NCBI GenBank assembly: GCA_025964675.1
Contig: JAOPYI010000011.1
Span: forward strand, 1 to 40,583
Direction of reading: 5' to 3'
Length of the DNA stretch: 40,583 bases
Source: Sphaerisporangium sp.
GTDB taxonomy: Bacteria; Actinomycetota; Actinomycetes; Streptosporangiales; Streptosporangiaceae
The notes below the pieces were generated by a model. The model worked only from the letters and a program-made list of their open reading frames with translations, ran no database searches and had not been told where the DNA came from. Below are positions 15,587 through 23,575 of the stretch, piece by piece (positions within the stretch are counted from its first letter, which is position 1; each line of letters opens with the position of its first letter). The position numbers were made by a program, and so were the translations under genes.

Positions 15587-17219
15587 GGTCGTGCGCGGCC
15601 TCGGCGTCAGCACGGGGCGCGCGGCGGGCCGGGCACACCGGATGGCGAGGCCGCCGGTGCTGCCGCCACCGGCGCCGGTCACCGACGCGGCCCATGAGAT
15701 CAGCGTCGCGACCGGCGCGCTGGCCGCCGTCGCGGAACACCTGGAGAGGTACGCCGCCAAGGCCTCGAACCGGGACGCGCGGGCGATCCTGGAGGCGCAG
15801 AGCCTCATGGCGGCCGACCCCGCCCTGCTCGAATCCGTCGAGGAGGGCGTCGGCTCCGGCCTGGGCGCCGCGCATGCCGTCGACGCCGCGTGCGCCCACC
15901 ACCGTGAGGCGCTCCTGGCGGCGGGAGGCTACTTCGCCGACCGGGCGGGAGATCTGGACGACATCCGCAACCGCGCCGTCGCGGCCGTGCTCGGCCTGCC
16001 GATGCCCGGTGTGCCCGACCCCGGCCACCCGTACGTGCTGATCGCCGACGATCTGGCGCCCGCTGACACCGCGAACCTCGACACCGGCACGGTCCTCGCG
16101 CTGGTCACCGAGAAGGGCGGCCCGACGAGCCACACCGCCATCCTGGCCCGCACCCTCGGCCTGCCGGCCGTGGTGGCGTGCCGGGGCGCCGCCGGCATCG
16201 GCGACGGGACTTGGGTATCCGTCGACGGAGGAAGCGGCGAGGTCGAGGTCGGCGTGGCCGAGGACGTCGCCGCGGGGATCCAGCGCGAGGCGGCGGCGCT
16301 CAGGGACCGGCGGGACATCGGCCAAGGGCCGGGGCGTACCGCGGACGGGCATCGCGTCCCGCTGCTGCTCAACATCGGCTCGGCGCTCGACGTCGGGCCC
16401 GGCGCCGCCGAGGGTGTGGGGCTGTTCCGCACGGAGTTCCTGTTCCTCGACCGCCGCGACGCCCCGTCCTTCGAGGAGCAGGTGGCCGCGTACGCGGCGG
16501 TGCTCCAGGCGCTGCCGGGCAGGCGCGTGGTGATCCGCACGCTGGACGCGGGCTCGGACAAGCCTCTGCCGTTCCTCCGCCTTCCCGGCGAGGACAACCC
16601 CGCTCTCGGCGTGCGAGGGCTGCGCACGAGCAGGACGCGGCCCGAGATCCTCGACACCCAGATCGACGCCATCGCCGAGGCGGCCCGCTCGAGCGACGCC
16701 GAGACCTGGGTGATGGCGCCCATGGTGAGCACCGTGGGGGAGGCGGCCGGCTTCGCGCGGCGCGCACGCGCGCGGGGGCTCTCCCACGTCGGGGTGATGG
16801 TGGAGGTGCCGGCCGCCGCGCTGCACGCCCGGCGCCTGCTGGAGGAGGTCGACTTCCTCAGCGTCGGCACCAACGACCTCGGCCAGTACGCCTTCGCCGC
16901 CGACAGGCAGCAGGGGGAGCTGGCGGATCTGCTCGACCCCTGGCAGCCCGGGCTGCTCCAGCTCATCGCCATGTGCGCGCAGGCCGGGCGGGAGGCGTCC
17001 AAGCCGGTCGGCGTGTGCGGGGAGGCCGCCGCCGACCCACTCCTCGCCACCGTGCTCGTGGGGCTCGGCATCGGGAGCCTCTCCATGGCCGCTCCGAGTG
17101 TCCCGGGCGTGCGCGAGGCGCTCGGCCGGTACTCGATGGCCCAGTGCGAGGAGCACGCCCGGCTCGCGCTGGCGGCCGGAGACCCCGACGAGGCCAGGGC
17201 GGCGATCACCGGAGCCTGA
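15579..17219 (+). CDS. ptsI: PTS enzyme I (phosphoenolpyruvate-protein phosphotransferase)
   Basis: A 546-aa enzyme I, close to the usual 550-575. The phosphorylated His is in EKGGPTSHTAILARTLGLPAVV. The PEP-binding barrel has GVGLFRTEFLFLDR, VIRTLDAGSDKPLPF, APMVSTVGEA, MVEVPAAAL and FLSVGTNDLGQY. The catalytic Cys is in PVGVCGEAAADPLL near 485. It draws phosphate from PEP and charges HPr. As last gene of the operon it makes the cluster self-sufficient for transport. There is no visible terminator before the convergent gene at 17286. Confidence 0.95.
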   Translation: MPEVVRGLGVSTGRAAGRAHRMARPPVLPPPAPVTDAAHEISVATGALAAVAEHLERYAAKASNRDARAILEAQSLMAADPALLESVEEGVGSGLGAAHAVDAACAHHREALLAAGGYFADRAGDLDDIRNRAVAAVLGLPMPGVPDPGHPYVLIADDLAPADTANLDTGTVLALVTEKGGPTSHTAILARTLGLPAVVACRGAAGIGDGTWVSVDGGSGEVEVGVAEDVAAGIQREAAALRDRRDIGQGPGRTADGHRVPLLLNIGSALDVGPGAAEGVGLFRTEFLFLDRRDAPSFEEQVAAYAAVLQALPGRRVVIRTLDAGSDKPLPFLRLPGEDNPALGVRGLRTSRTRPEILDTQIDAIAEAARSSDAETWVMAPMVSTVGEAAGFARRARARGLSHVGVMVEVPAAALHARRLLEEVDFLSVGTNDLGQYAFAADRQQGELADLLDPWQPGLLQLIAMCAQAGREASKPVGVCGEAAADPLLATVLVGLGIGSLSMAAPSVPGVREALGRYSMAQCEEHARLALAAGDPDEARAAITGA

Positions 17220-17285
17220 TCAGGGGCGCACACGGTGGTGGCGGCGACGCGGGTACCGGGATGAAGGCGGTGGAGGGTCCGGCGG

Positions 17286-17846
17286 TCACCGAGACGCCTG
17301 GACCACCCGCTGCCACTGGGGGTCGCGGTACAGCACCACAGAAGGCCCCCGAAGGAGCTCGTCCGGAGCCGAGATCATGACCAGCTCACCGGCGGCCTCC
17401 AGCTCGCGGAGCAGGTCGCGCACCCGGGGCCCGACCGGAAGGCGGCCGACCGGCAGGCCGAGGGCCATGCGGGTGGCGTCGGCCACCTCCGACAGCCTGA
17501 ACGGGCCGGTGTAGCCCTCGACCAGGCCTCGGACGAGCTCAAGGGTGATCACCTGTTCGGCCTCGCTGTGGGCGACGTCCCACACGAGCTGGACGTTGCG
17601 GCGGCCGGTGGCGGCGCAGGCGGGGCAGCGGCGTACGAACCCCGGCACGACCTCCTCGTCGGCGGACCCGAGGCAAGCCGTGCACTGGTTGGTCTCCGTC
17701 GCGTGCAACTCGGCGGCCACGCGGTTCGGAAGCGGAGCGCCGCACTCGCACCGGAACGTGCGGAACGCGCCTCCCTGGACCAGGGCGAGATCGTCGGCGT
17801 GCTCGGGGATCTCGTCCCACTGCGTGGTGATCGTGTGCGTGGCCAT
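17286..17846 (-). CDS. Hypothetical zinc-ribbon protein
   Basis: A 186-aa protein I do not recognise. The N-terminal half has three Cys pairs, CECG (about 34), CTAC (about 56) and CPAC (about 74), suggesting one or two zinc ribbons. The C-terminal half is predicted alpha-beta with LVRGLVEGYTGPFRLSEVADATRMALGLPVGRLPVGPRVRDLLRELEAAGEL, which reads like a winged helix-turn-helix. A nucleic-acid-binding role is possible. It is transcribed alone, convergent with the PTS operon and divergent from the isomerase gene. Confidence 0.7.
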   Translation of the reverse strand: MATHTITTQWDEIPEHADDLALVQGGAFRTFRCECGAPLPNRVAAELHATETNQCTACLGSADEEVVPGFVRRCPACAATGRRNVQLVWDVAHSEAEQVITLELVRGLVEGYTGPFRLSEVADATRMALGLPVGRLPVGPRVRDLLRELEAAGELVMISAPDELLRGPSVVLYRDPQWQRVVQASR

Positions 17847-17975
17847 CGCCTGTCACTCTACCGATCAGGTCACCCGCGAGCCCCCGGTAGCCCATCGGAT
17901 CGCCCCGGCCGGACGGCGTCGGATGTGTCATGACCCCATCGTCGCGGGCTCGTCTTGGAACCGGCTTGCCGTCCA

Positions 17976-18004
17976 TTGACAACGTCCGACCGGCGGGATT
18001 AGCG
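17976..18004 (+). promoter_or_regulatory. Predicted promoter of the sugar isomerase gene
   Basis: TTGACA (17976-17981), a perfect -35, is followed after 17 bp by TTAGCG (17999-18004), a weak -10. The LacI-type palindrome begins 15 bp further downstream, where a bound repressor would block initiation. Confidence 0.5.
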
Positions 18005-18019
18005 TCCGGGACAGCCTAG

Positions 18020-18031
18020 TAAAACGTTTTA
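18020..18031. promoter_or_regulatory. LacI/GalR-family operator palindrome
   Basis: TAAAACGTTTTA is a perfect 12-bp palindrome with the central CG step typical of LacI/GalR operators. It lies just downstream of the predicted promoter and 45 bp before the ATG of the isomerase gene. No LacI-family gene is in the window. Confidence 0.75.
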
Positions 18032-18075
18032 GCCGCCGTCGCTTTCCCGCGCCGCCCGCGCGAGAGGAGATCTCC

Positions 18076-19503
18076 ATGAGCATGGAGCAGACCCGCGTCG
18101 CGCCGCCCGGCACGAAGGTGGGGCTGGTGGCCGGGGGGCTCGGGGCCTACTGGCCGCAGTTCCCCGAGCTGCTTCCCCAGCTCACCCGCTCCGCCGAGCG
18201 GGTGTCGAAGCGCCTGCGGGCACTCGGCTGCGATGTGGTGGACGCCGGCTTCGTCTCCGACGCCCAGGAGTGCGCCGTCGCCGCCGAGCGGCTGCGCCAG
18301 GCCGGGTGCGACATCATCGTCGGCTTCCTTACCACCTACATGACCGCGACGATGCTCCTGCCGGTCGCGCAGCGCAGCGGGGCTCCCGTGCTGCTGATCA
18401 ACCTTCAGCCCACCGAGTCGATGGACCACGCCACCTTCGACACCGGCCAGTGGCTGGCCTACTGCGGGGCGTGCCCGCTGCCCGAGATGGCCAACACCTT
18501 CATCCGCGCCGGCATCCCGTTCCGCTCGGTCTCCGGCCACCTCGAGGACGAGCGGGCCTGGGACAAGATCGGGCGCTGGGTGCGGGCGGCAGGGGTGCGG
18601 GCGGCGCTCCGGCACGGCCGCCACGGCCTGATGGGCCATCTGTACCCTGGCATGCTCGACGTCGCCACCGACCTCACGCTGGTGCCGGTGAACCTCGGTG
18701 GCCACGTCGAGGTGCTGGAGTTCGACGACCTGCGCGTGCGGGTCGAGATGGTCGGCGAGTCCGAGGTCAAGGAGCGCATGGCCCTGGCGAGGGACATCTT
18801 CGAGCTGGACGACTCCGTAGACGAGGAGGACTTCGCCTGGGCCGCCAGGGTGTCCGTCGGGCTCGACCGGCTGACCGGCGACTTCGCCCTCGACAGCCTG
18901 GCGTACTACCACCGGGGCCTTGACGGCGAGGTCCACGAGCGGCTCGGCGCGGGCATGATCCTCGGAGCGTCGCTGCTCACCGCGCGGGGCATTCCGGCCG
19001 CGGGGGAGTACGAGCTGCGCACCTCCCTCGCCATGCTCATCATGGACCGGCTCGGCGGCGGCGGGTCGTTCACGGAGTTCCAGGCCCTCGACTTCGCGCG
19101 TGGCCACGTCGAGATGGGCCACGACGGCCCCGCCCACCTCTCCATCAGCTCCCACCGCCCGCTGCTGCGCGGCCTCGGCGTCTACCACGGCAAGCGGGGG
19201 TTCGGGGTGTCGGTGGAGTTCGACGTCGCACACGGCCCGGTCACCGCCTTCGGCCTCCGGCACGGGCGCGACGGGAGGTTCGCGTTCGTCGTCTCCGAGG
19301 GCGAGGTCGTCGACGGGCCGCGTCTGCGGATCGGCAACACCACCTCCCGGGTCGACTTCGGCTGCGACCCTGGCGAGTGGACCGACGCCTGGAGCGCCAC
19401 CGGCATCTCCCACCACTGGGCCCTCGGCACCGGCCACCGCACGGCCGACCTCCACGCCCTCGCCGACCTCATGGAGATCGAGCTCGTCGAGGTGAAGCCG
19501 TGA
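18076..19503 (+). CDS. L-fucose/L-arabinose isomerase-family protein
   Basis: A 475-aa cytosolic sugar isomerase-like protein. The start region KVGLVAGGLGAYWPQFPELLPQL is typical of the L-arabinose isomerase-like group. IIVGFLTTYMTATMLLPVAQRSGAPVLLINLQP forms the first Rossmann-like domain. Later motifs include GASLLTARGIPAAGEYELRTSLAMLIMDRL, with a Glu suited to metal binding, GHVEMGHDGPAHLS and SHHWALGTGH near the C-terminus. The reaction would be aldose-ketose isomerisation; the substrate is not clear. GAGGAG precedes ATG 18076. The gene stands alone behind a LacI-type operator, so a carbohydrate-induced, distantly encoded regulator is likely. Confidence 0.85.
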   Translation: MSMEQTRVAPPGTKVGLVAGGLGAYWPQFPELLPQLTRSAERVSKRLRALGCDVVDAGFVSDAQECAVAAERLRQAGCDIIVGFLTTYMTATMLLPVAQRSGAPVLLINLQPTESMDHATFDTGQWLAYCGACPLPEMANTFIRAGIPFRSVSGHLEDERAWDKIGRWVRAAGVRAALRHGRHGLMGHLYPGMLDVATDLTLVPVNLGGHVEVLEFDDLRVRVEMVGESEVKERMALARDIFELDDSVDEEDFAWAARVSVGLDRLTGDFALDSLAYYHRGLDGEVHERLGAGMILGASLLTARGIPAAGEYELRTSLAMLIMDRLGGGGSFTEFQALDFARGHVEMGHDGPAHLSISSHRPLLRGLGVYHGKRGFGVSVEFDVAHGPVTAFGLRHGRDGRFAFVVSEGEVVDGPRLRIGNTTSRVDFGCDPGEWTDAWSATGISHHWALGTGHRTADLHALADLMEIELVEVKP

Positions 19504-19560
19504 TACGGCCGGGTCTCTGGGCCGGATCCCTTTACCCGGGAGCATGCTTTCATTGAAGTC

Positions 19561-21219
19561 ATGGCTAACCCGGCGATTTTGACCGTTGACGACGACCCGG
19601 CCGTCTCCCGGTCGGTGGCCCGAGATGTCCGGCGCCGATACGGCGACCGTTACCGTGTCGTACGTGCCGACTCCGGCGAGGGCGCCCTAGAGGCGCTGCG
19701 CGAGATCAAGCTGCGCGGTCAACAGGTCGCCGTCCTGCTCGCGGACTACCGCATGCCCCAGATGAACGGCATCCAGTTCCTCGAGGCCGCGATGGACATC
19801 TTCCCGCGCGCCCGTCGCGTCCTTCTGACCGCGTACGCGGACACGAACGCGGCCATCGACGCGATCAACATCGTCGACCTCGACCACTACCTGCTGAAGC
19901 CGTGGAACCCGCCGGAGGAGAAGCTTTACCCGGTGGTCGACGCGATGCTCGACGCCTGGCTCGCGGCCCCCGACGAGACGATCACCGAGACCCGCGTCGT
20001 CGGGCACCGGTGGTCGGCGCCGTCGTTCGCGGTCCGTGACTTCCTCGCCCGCAACCTCGTGCCGTACCGCTGGATGCTGGCCGATGAGGCCGAAGGCGGG
20101 CGCCTCCTGTCGGCGGCGTGCCTGACCATCGACGACGTCCCCCTGGTCGTCACGCCGGACGGCACGTCGCTGGTCAAGCCCAGCGAGGCCGACCTCGCCG
20201 CGCACGTCGGGCTGACCACCACGCCCGCCCAGGACTTCTACGATCTGGTCGTCGTCGGCGCGGGCCCGGCGGGTCTGGGCGCGGCGGTGTACGGCGCGTC
20301 TGAGGGGCTGCGCACCGTGCTGCTGGAGCAGCGCGCGACCGGCGGGCAGGCCGGCCAGAGCAGCCGCATCGAGAACTACCTCGGCTTCCCCGAGGGGGTG
20401 TCGGGCGCGCAGCTCACCGATCGTGCCCGCAGGCAGGCGCTCCGGTTCGGCGCCGAGATCCTGACCACCCGCGAGGTCGTCGCCCTGGAGTCCGGAGGAT
20501 CGACGCGGTTGCTGCGCTTCGGAGACGGCAGCCTCATCGCCGCCCACACGGTCGTGCTGGCCACCGGAGTGTCCTACCGCATGCTGGAGGCGCCGGGACT
20601 GGCCGAGCTTACAGGCCGGGGCGTCTTCTACGGCTCGGCCGCGACCGAGGCCCCGAGCTGCGCCGGCCAGGAGATCTACATCGTGGGAGGCGCCAACTCC
20701 GCGGGGCAGGCGGCCGTGCACTTCTCCAGGTACGCCCGGCGCGTGCACATCCTCATCCGGGCCGGCGACCTGCGGCGGTCGATGTCGCAGTACCTCATCG
20801 ACCAGATAGAGGAGCACGACAACATCGAGATCCATCCCCACACCCAGGTGGTCGGCGGCGAGGGCGACGGCCACCTCGAGCGGCTGTCGCTGTGCGACCC
20901 CCGCTCCGGGCAGGTCCGCACGGTCGAGACCTCATGGCTGTTCGTCTTCATCGGCGCCGAGCCGCGCACCGACTGGCTCGACAAGGCGGTGGCCCGCGAC
21001 GATCGGGGCTTCGTGCTCACCGGCCCGGACCTGCTCGCCGACGGCCGGCGCCCGCCGGGGTGGTCGCTGCCCCGCGATCCCTACCACCTGGAGTCCAGCA
21101 TGCCGGGCGTCTTCGCGGCGGGCGACGTGCGGGCCGACTCGGTCAAACGTGTAGCGTCCGCCGTGGGCGAGGGCGCGATGGCGGTCTCGCTGATCCACCG
21201 TTATCTGGAGGCCCAATGA
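19561..21219 (+). CDS. Response regulator fused to thioredoxin-reductase-like FAD oxidoreductase lacking CxxC
   Basis: A 552-aa three-part protein. Residues 5-125 are a receiver domain: acidic pocket VDDDP, phosphoacceptor Asp62 in LLADYRMPQMNG, and Lys113 in LLKPWNPP. Residues about 145-225 look like a glutaredoxin-fold spacer (FAVRDFLARNLVPYRWML, VPLVVTPDGTSLVKPS) without a Cys pair. Residues 228-552 form a thioredoxin-reductase-like flavoprotein with FAD motif GAGPAGLG (233-240), TGGQAG, NADPH motif GGANSAGQAA and C-terminal FAAGDVRADSVKRVASAVGEGA. The redox CxxC of thioredoxin reductase is absent: the region reads YGSAATEAPSC. It should therefore not reduce thioredoxin in the normal way. 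Its stop overlaps the start of the kinase gene, its probable partner. Confidence 0.92.
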   Translation: MANPAILTVDDDPAVSRSVARDVRRRYGDRYRVVRADSGEGALEALREIKLRGQQVAVLLADYRMPQMNGIQFLEAAMDIFPRARRVLLTAYADTNAAIDAINIVDLDHYLLKPWNPPEEKLYPVVDAMLDAWLAAPDETITETRVVGHRWSAPSFAVRDFLARNLVPYRWMLADEAEGGRLLSAACLTIDDVPLVVTPDGTSLVKPSEADLAAHVGLTTTPAQDFYDLVVVGAGPAGLGAAVYGASEGLRTVLLEQRATGGQAGQSSRIENYLGFPEGVSGAQLTDRARRQALRFGAEILTTREVVALESGGSTRLLRFGDGSLIAAHTVVLATGVSYRMLEAPGLAELTGRGVFYGSAATEAPSCAGQEIYIVGGANSAGQAAVHFSRYARRVHILIRAGDLRRSMSQYLIDQIEEHDNIEIHPHTQVVGGEGDGHLERLSLCDPRSGQVRTVETSWLFVFIGAEPRTDWLDKAVARDDRGFVLTGPDLLADGRRPPGWSLPRDPYHLESSMPGVFAAGDVRADSVKRVASAVGEGAMAVSLIHRYLEAQ

Positions 21220-22673
21220 GCGAGCCGGCCGAGACCGCCCGGCGCGGTGACAGGGGCGGTGACCGCCTGACCACCGCCGAGCTGCGCACCCTGTTCCTGT
21301 TGGAGGCGCTCGACGACGCGCAGCTCGCCAGGTTCGTCGAGCACGGCCGTGTGGAGCGCTGGCGGGCGGGCACCACGATCTACCAGGAGGGCGAGCCGGC
21401 CACGTGCTTCTACCAGCTGCTCACCGGCACGATCGCGATGACCCGGCGCGTCCAGGGCGACGAGGTCGAGGTCACGCGCACCGAGCAGCGGGGCGTCTAC
21501 GCGGGCGCCATGCAGGCCTACCTGGCCGACGAGGTGGGCCAGAACTACTCCAGCAGCCTGCACGCGATCAGCGACGTCGAGCTGTTCACCCTGCCCGCGA
21601 CGGTCCTGTCCAAGTCGCTGCGCGAGTGGTTCCCGATGGCGACCCACCTGCTGGAGGGCATGTTCTTCGGCATGCGCGCCAACCAGACGATCGTCGGCGA
21701 GCGGGAGCGCCTGCTCGCCCTCGGCTCGCTGTCGGCCAGTCTGACCCACGAGCTGAACAACCCCGCCGCCGCGGCCGTACGGGCCACCGCCGTGCTGCGT
21801 GAGCGGGTCGCCGGCATGCGCCACAAGCTTGCCATGATCGCCGACGGGCGGCTCGACGGCAGCCGCCTGCACGACCTCGTCGAGCTGCAGGAGGACGCCG
21901 TCAAGCGGGCCGCGAGCGCCGCGCCCCTGTCGGCGCTGGCCACCGCGGACGCCGAGGACGAGCTCTGCGACTGGCTCGACGACCACGACGTCACGGGCGG
22001 GTGGGAGCTCGCGCCCACGCTGGTCGCCGGCGGCATCGACGTGCGCTGGCTGGAGCAGATCACCGGAGCCGTGGGCGGTGAGAACCTCGAGGCCGCCGTG
22101 CGATGGCTCACCTACACGATCGAGACCGAGCTGCTGATGGGCGAGATCGACGACGCCGTGACCCGCGTCTCCACGCTGGTCTCGGCCGCCAAGCAGTACT
22201 CCCAGCTCGACCGGGCCCCCTACCAGACCGTCGACGTGCACGACCTGCTCGACGCCACGCTGACGATGATGCAGGCGAAGACGCCCGGCGGGGTGCGCAC
22301 GGTCAGGGAGTACGACCGCACGGTGCCGCTGATCCCCGCGTACGCCGCCGAGCTCAACCAGGTGTGGACCAACCTCATCGACAACGCCTTCGGGGCCATG
22401 CGTCCCGGCGGCGGCACCCTCACCCTGCGCACGGGGCACGACGCCGACCGGATCTTCGTCGAGATCGCGGACACCGGGCCGGGCATCCCGCCCGAGATCC
22501 GGCCGCGGATCTTCGAGCCGTTCTTCACCACGAAGGCGGTCGGCGAGGGTACGGGCCTCGGTCTGGACATCTCCTACCGGATCATCGTGAACAAGCATCA
22601 CGGGGACATCCGGGTGGAGTCCGAGCCGGGGAACACCCGCTTCCGGGTGCTCCTGCCGATCGCGCCCGGCTAG
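21216..22673 (+). CDS. Sensor histidine kinase with cyclic-nucleotide-binding-like domain
   Basis: A 485-aa soluble kinase. Residues about 20-135 form a cNMP-binding beta-barrel ([47 protein letters not shown]). An H-box with His178 follows in [18 protein letters not shown]. The ATPase domain is at about 350-485 with N-box [18 protein letters not shown]1 DTGPGIPPE, the FFTTK switch and G2 GTGLGLDIS. The long dimerisation region between (about 180-350) may hold another sensor. No membrane helix is seen, so it senses a cytoplasmic signal. ATG 21216 overlaps the stop of the receiver-flavoprotein gene (ATGA), implying that it phosphorylates Asp62 of that protein (inference). It ends overlapping the convergent STAS gene by four bases. 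Confidence 0.93.
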   Translation: MSEPAETARRGDRGGDRLTTAELRTLFLLEALDDAQLARFVEHGRVERWRAGTTIYQEGEPATCFYQLLTGTIAMTRRVQGDEVEVTRTEQRGVYAGAMQAYLADEVGQNYSSSLHAISDVELFTLPATVLSKSLREWFPMATHLLEGMFFGMRANQTIVGERERLLALGSLSASLTHELNNPAAAAVRATAVLRERVAGMRHKLAMIADGRLDGSRLHDLVELQEDAVKRAASAAPLSALATADAEDELCDWLDDHDVTGGWELAPTLVAGGIDVRWLEQITGAVGGENLEAAVRWLTYTIETELLMGEIDDAVTRVSTLVSAAKQYSQLDRAPYQTVDVHDLLDATLTMMQAKTPGGVRTVREYDRTVPLIPAYAAELNQVWTNLIDNAFGAMRPGGGTLTLRTGHDADRIFVEIADTGPGIPPEIRPRIFEPFFTTKAVGEGTGLGLDISYRIIVNKHHGDIRVESEPGNTRFRVLLPIAPG

Positions 22674-23479
22674 GTCGCGTCCGGGTCGCCGAGCACCTCT
22701 GCCCCGAGCCCCGCGAAGACCGCGGCGCGCCGGCGGATCTGCTCGGCCTTCGCCTGGTGGGAGCGGCCGTCGCAGGAAGCGGCTCCCGCCGAGCCGACCG
22801 GCCGGGCTTCCAGCGCGAGATGGGAGTCGGCCAGGCGCTCGTGCACCTCGGCGAGGGTCGCACAGGTCACCTGGATCCGCGTGCGCAGTGTCTCCAGCCG
22901 CTCCTCGGCCTCCTTCCTCAGCCGCGCCGACCTCTCCAGCGCCGACCGCATGGCCTCCTTGGTCGCCGGATCGGCCGTGATCGGAGGGCGCGCCGTCGTG
23001 TCCGCGGGCGGGCTCACCGGCTCTCGGGTTTCCATACGTGGCAGGAGAACGCGGACGTCGGCCCGCGTCCGGTAGGTGCGCTGGGGCCCAAGGCGGCGGA
23101 ACACCGGGACATGCCGGGCCGGGGCCTGAGCGGTGCTCGTGACGCTCTGTACCCACTCGCGGGTGATGACCTGCGGGAACCCCGGATCGGTCGGCGGCCA
23201 GAGCAGGTCGAGCAGCCGTGCCACGGGCGGGGAGGCGGCGATGGCCAGCCTGCCCCCGGTGATCTGGAGGCTGTCGTGGGCTCGCGCCAGCACCCGTGCT
23301 CCGGCGACGTCGCAGAACCACAGCTCGCCGGCGTTCACGAGAATGTGACGGACTCCGCCCGTGACCAGGCGCTGCAACGCCGATTCGAGGCGGTCGCAGT
23401 TGGAGGCGTCCACCTCACCCGTCAACGTCACCAGAGCCGTGTCCGCATGACGATGAACTAGGTGGACGGACATATCCAT
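22670..23479 (-). CDS. STAS-domain protein with coiled-coil C-terminus
   Basis: A 269-aa protein. Residues 1-95 are a STAS (anti-sigma-antagonist-like) domain: TALVTLTGEVDASNCDRLESALQRLV, then HILVNAGELWFCDVAGARVLARA. At the place where SpoIIAA/RsbV-type proteins carry the phosphorylated Ser (normally D-S-S/T-G) this one has D-V-A-G, so phospho-switching by a kinase is unlikely. Residues about 170-235 are a charged helical/coiled-coil stretch (KEAMRSALERSARLRKEAEERLETLRTRI). The C-terminal region has an unassigned tail. Start 23479 or 23473 (Met3) are both possible after GAGG. It is divergent from the CheB gene with 96 bp between, and probably acts in the same signalling block. Confidence 0.82.
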   Translation of the reverse strand: MDMSVHLVHRHADTALVTLTGEVDASNCDRLESALQRLVTGGVRHILVNAGELWFCDVAGARVLARAHDSLQITGGRLAIAASPPVARLLDLLWPPTDPGFPQVITREWVQSVTSTAQAPARHVPVFRRLGPQRTYRTRADVRVLLPRMETREPVSPPADTTARPPITADPATKEAMRSALERSARLRKEAEERLETLRTRIQVTCATLAEVHERLADSHLALEARPVGSAGAASCDGRSHQAKAEQIRRRAAVFAGLGAEVLGDPDAT

Positions 23480-23575
23480 ATGACCTCAAATCCTCGAAAG
23501 GGATTTTGCTTGGTTCAGACCTTCAATGCTAGGTGCATCAGGCATGAACCGTCATCGATTGGATAAGGGCCCAAT

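Noticed and set aside
18016-19545. Reverse frame covering the sugar isomerase
   Set aside because: It is a shadow of the isomerase gene with low-complexity composition and no start signal.
21201-23321. Reverse frame of about 700 codons opposite the histidine kinase
   Set aside because: GC-rich third positions create long antisense frames; the kinase on the other strand has every expected motif.
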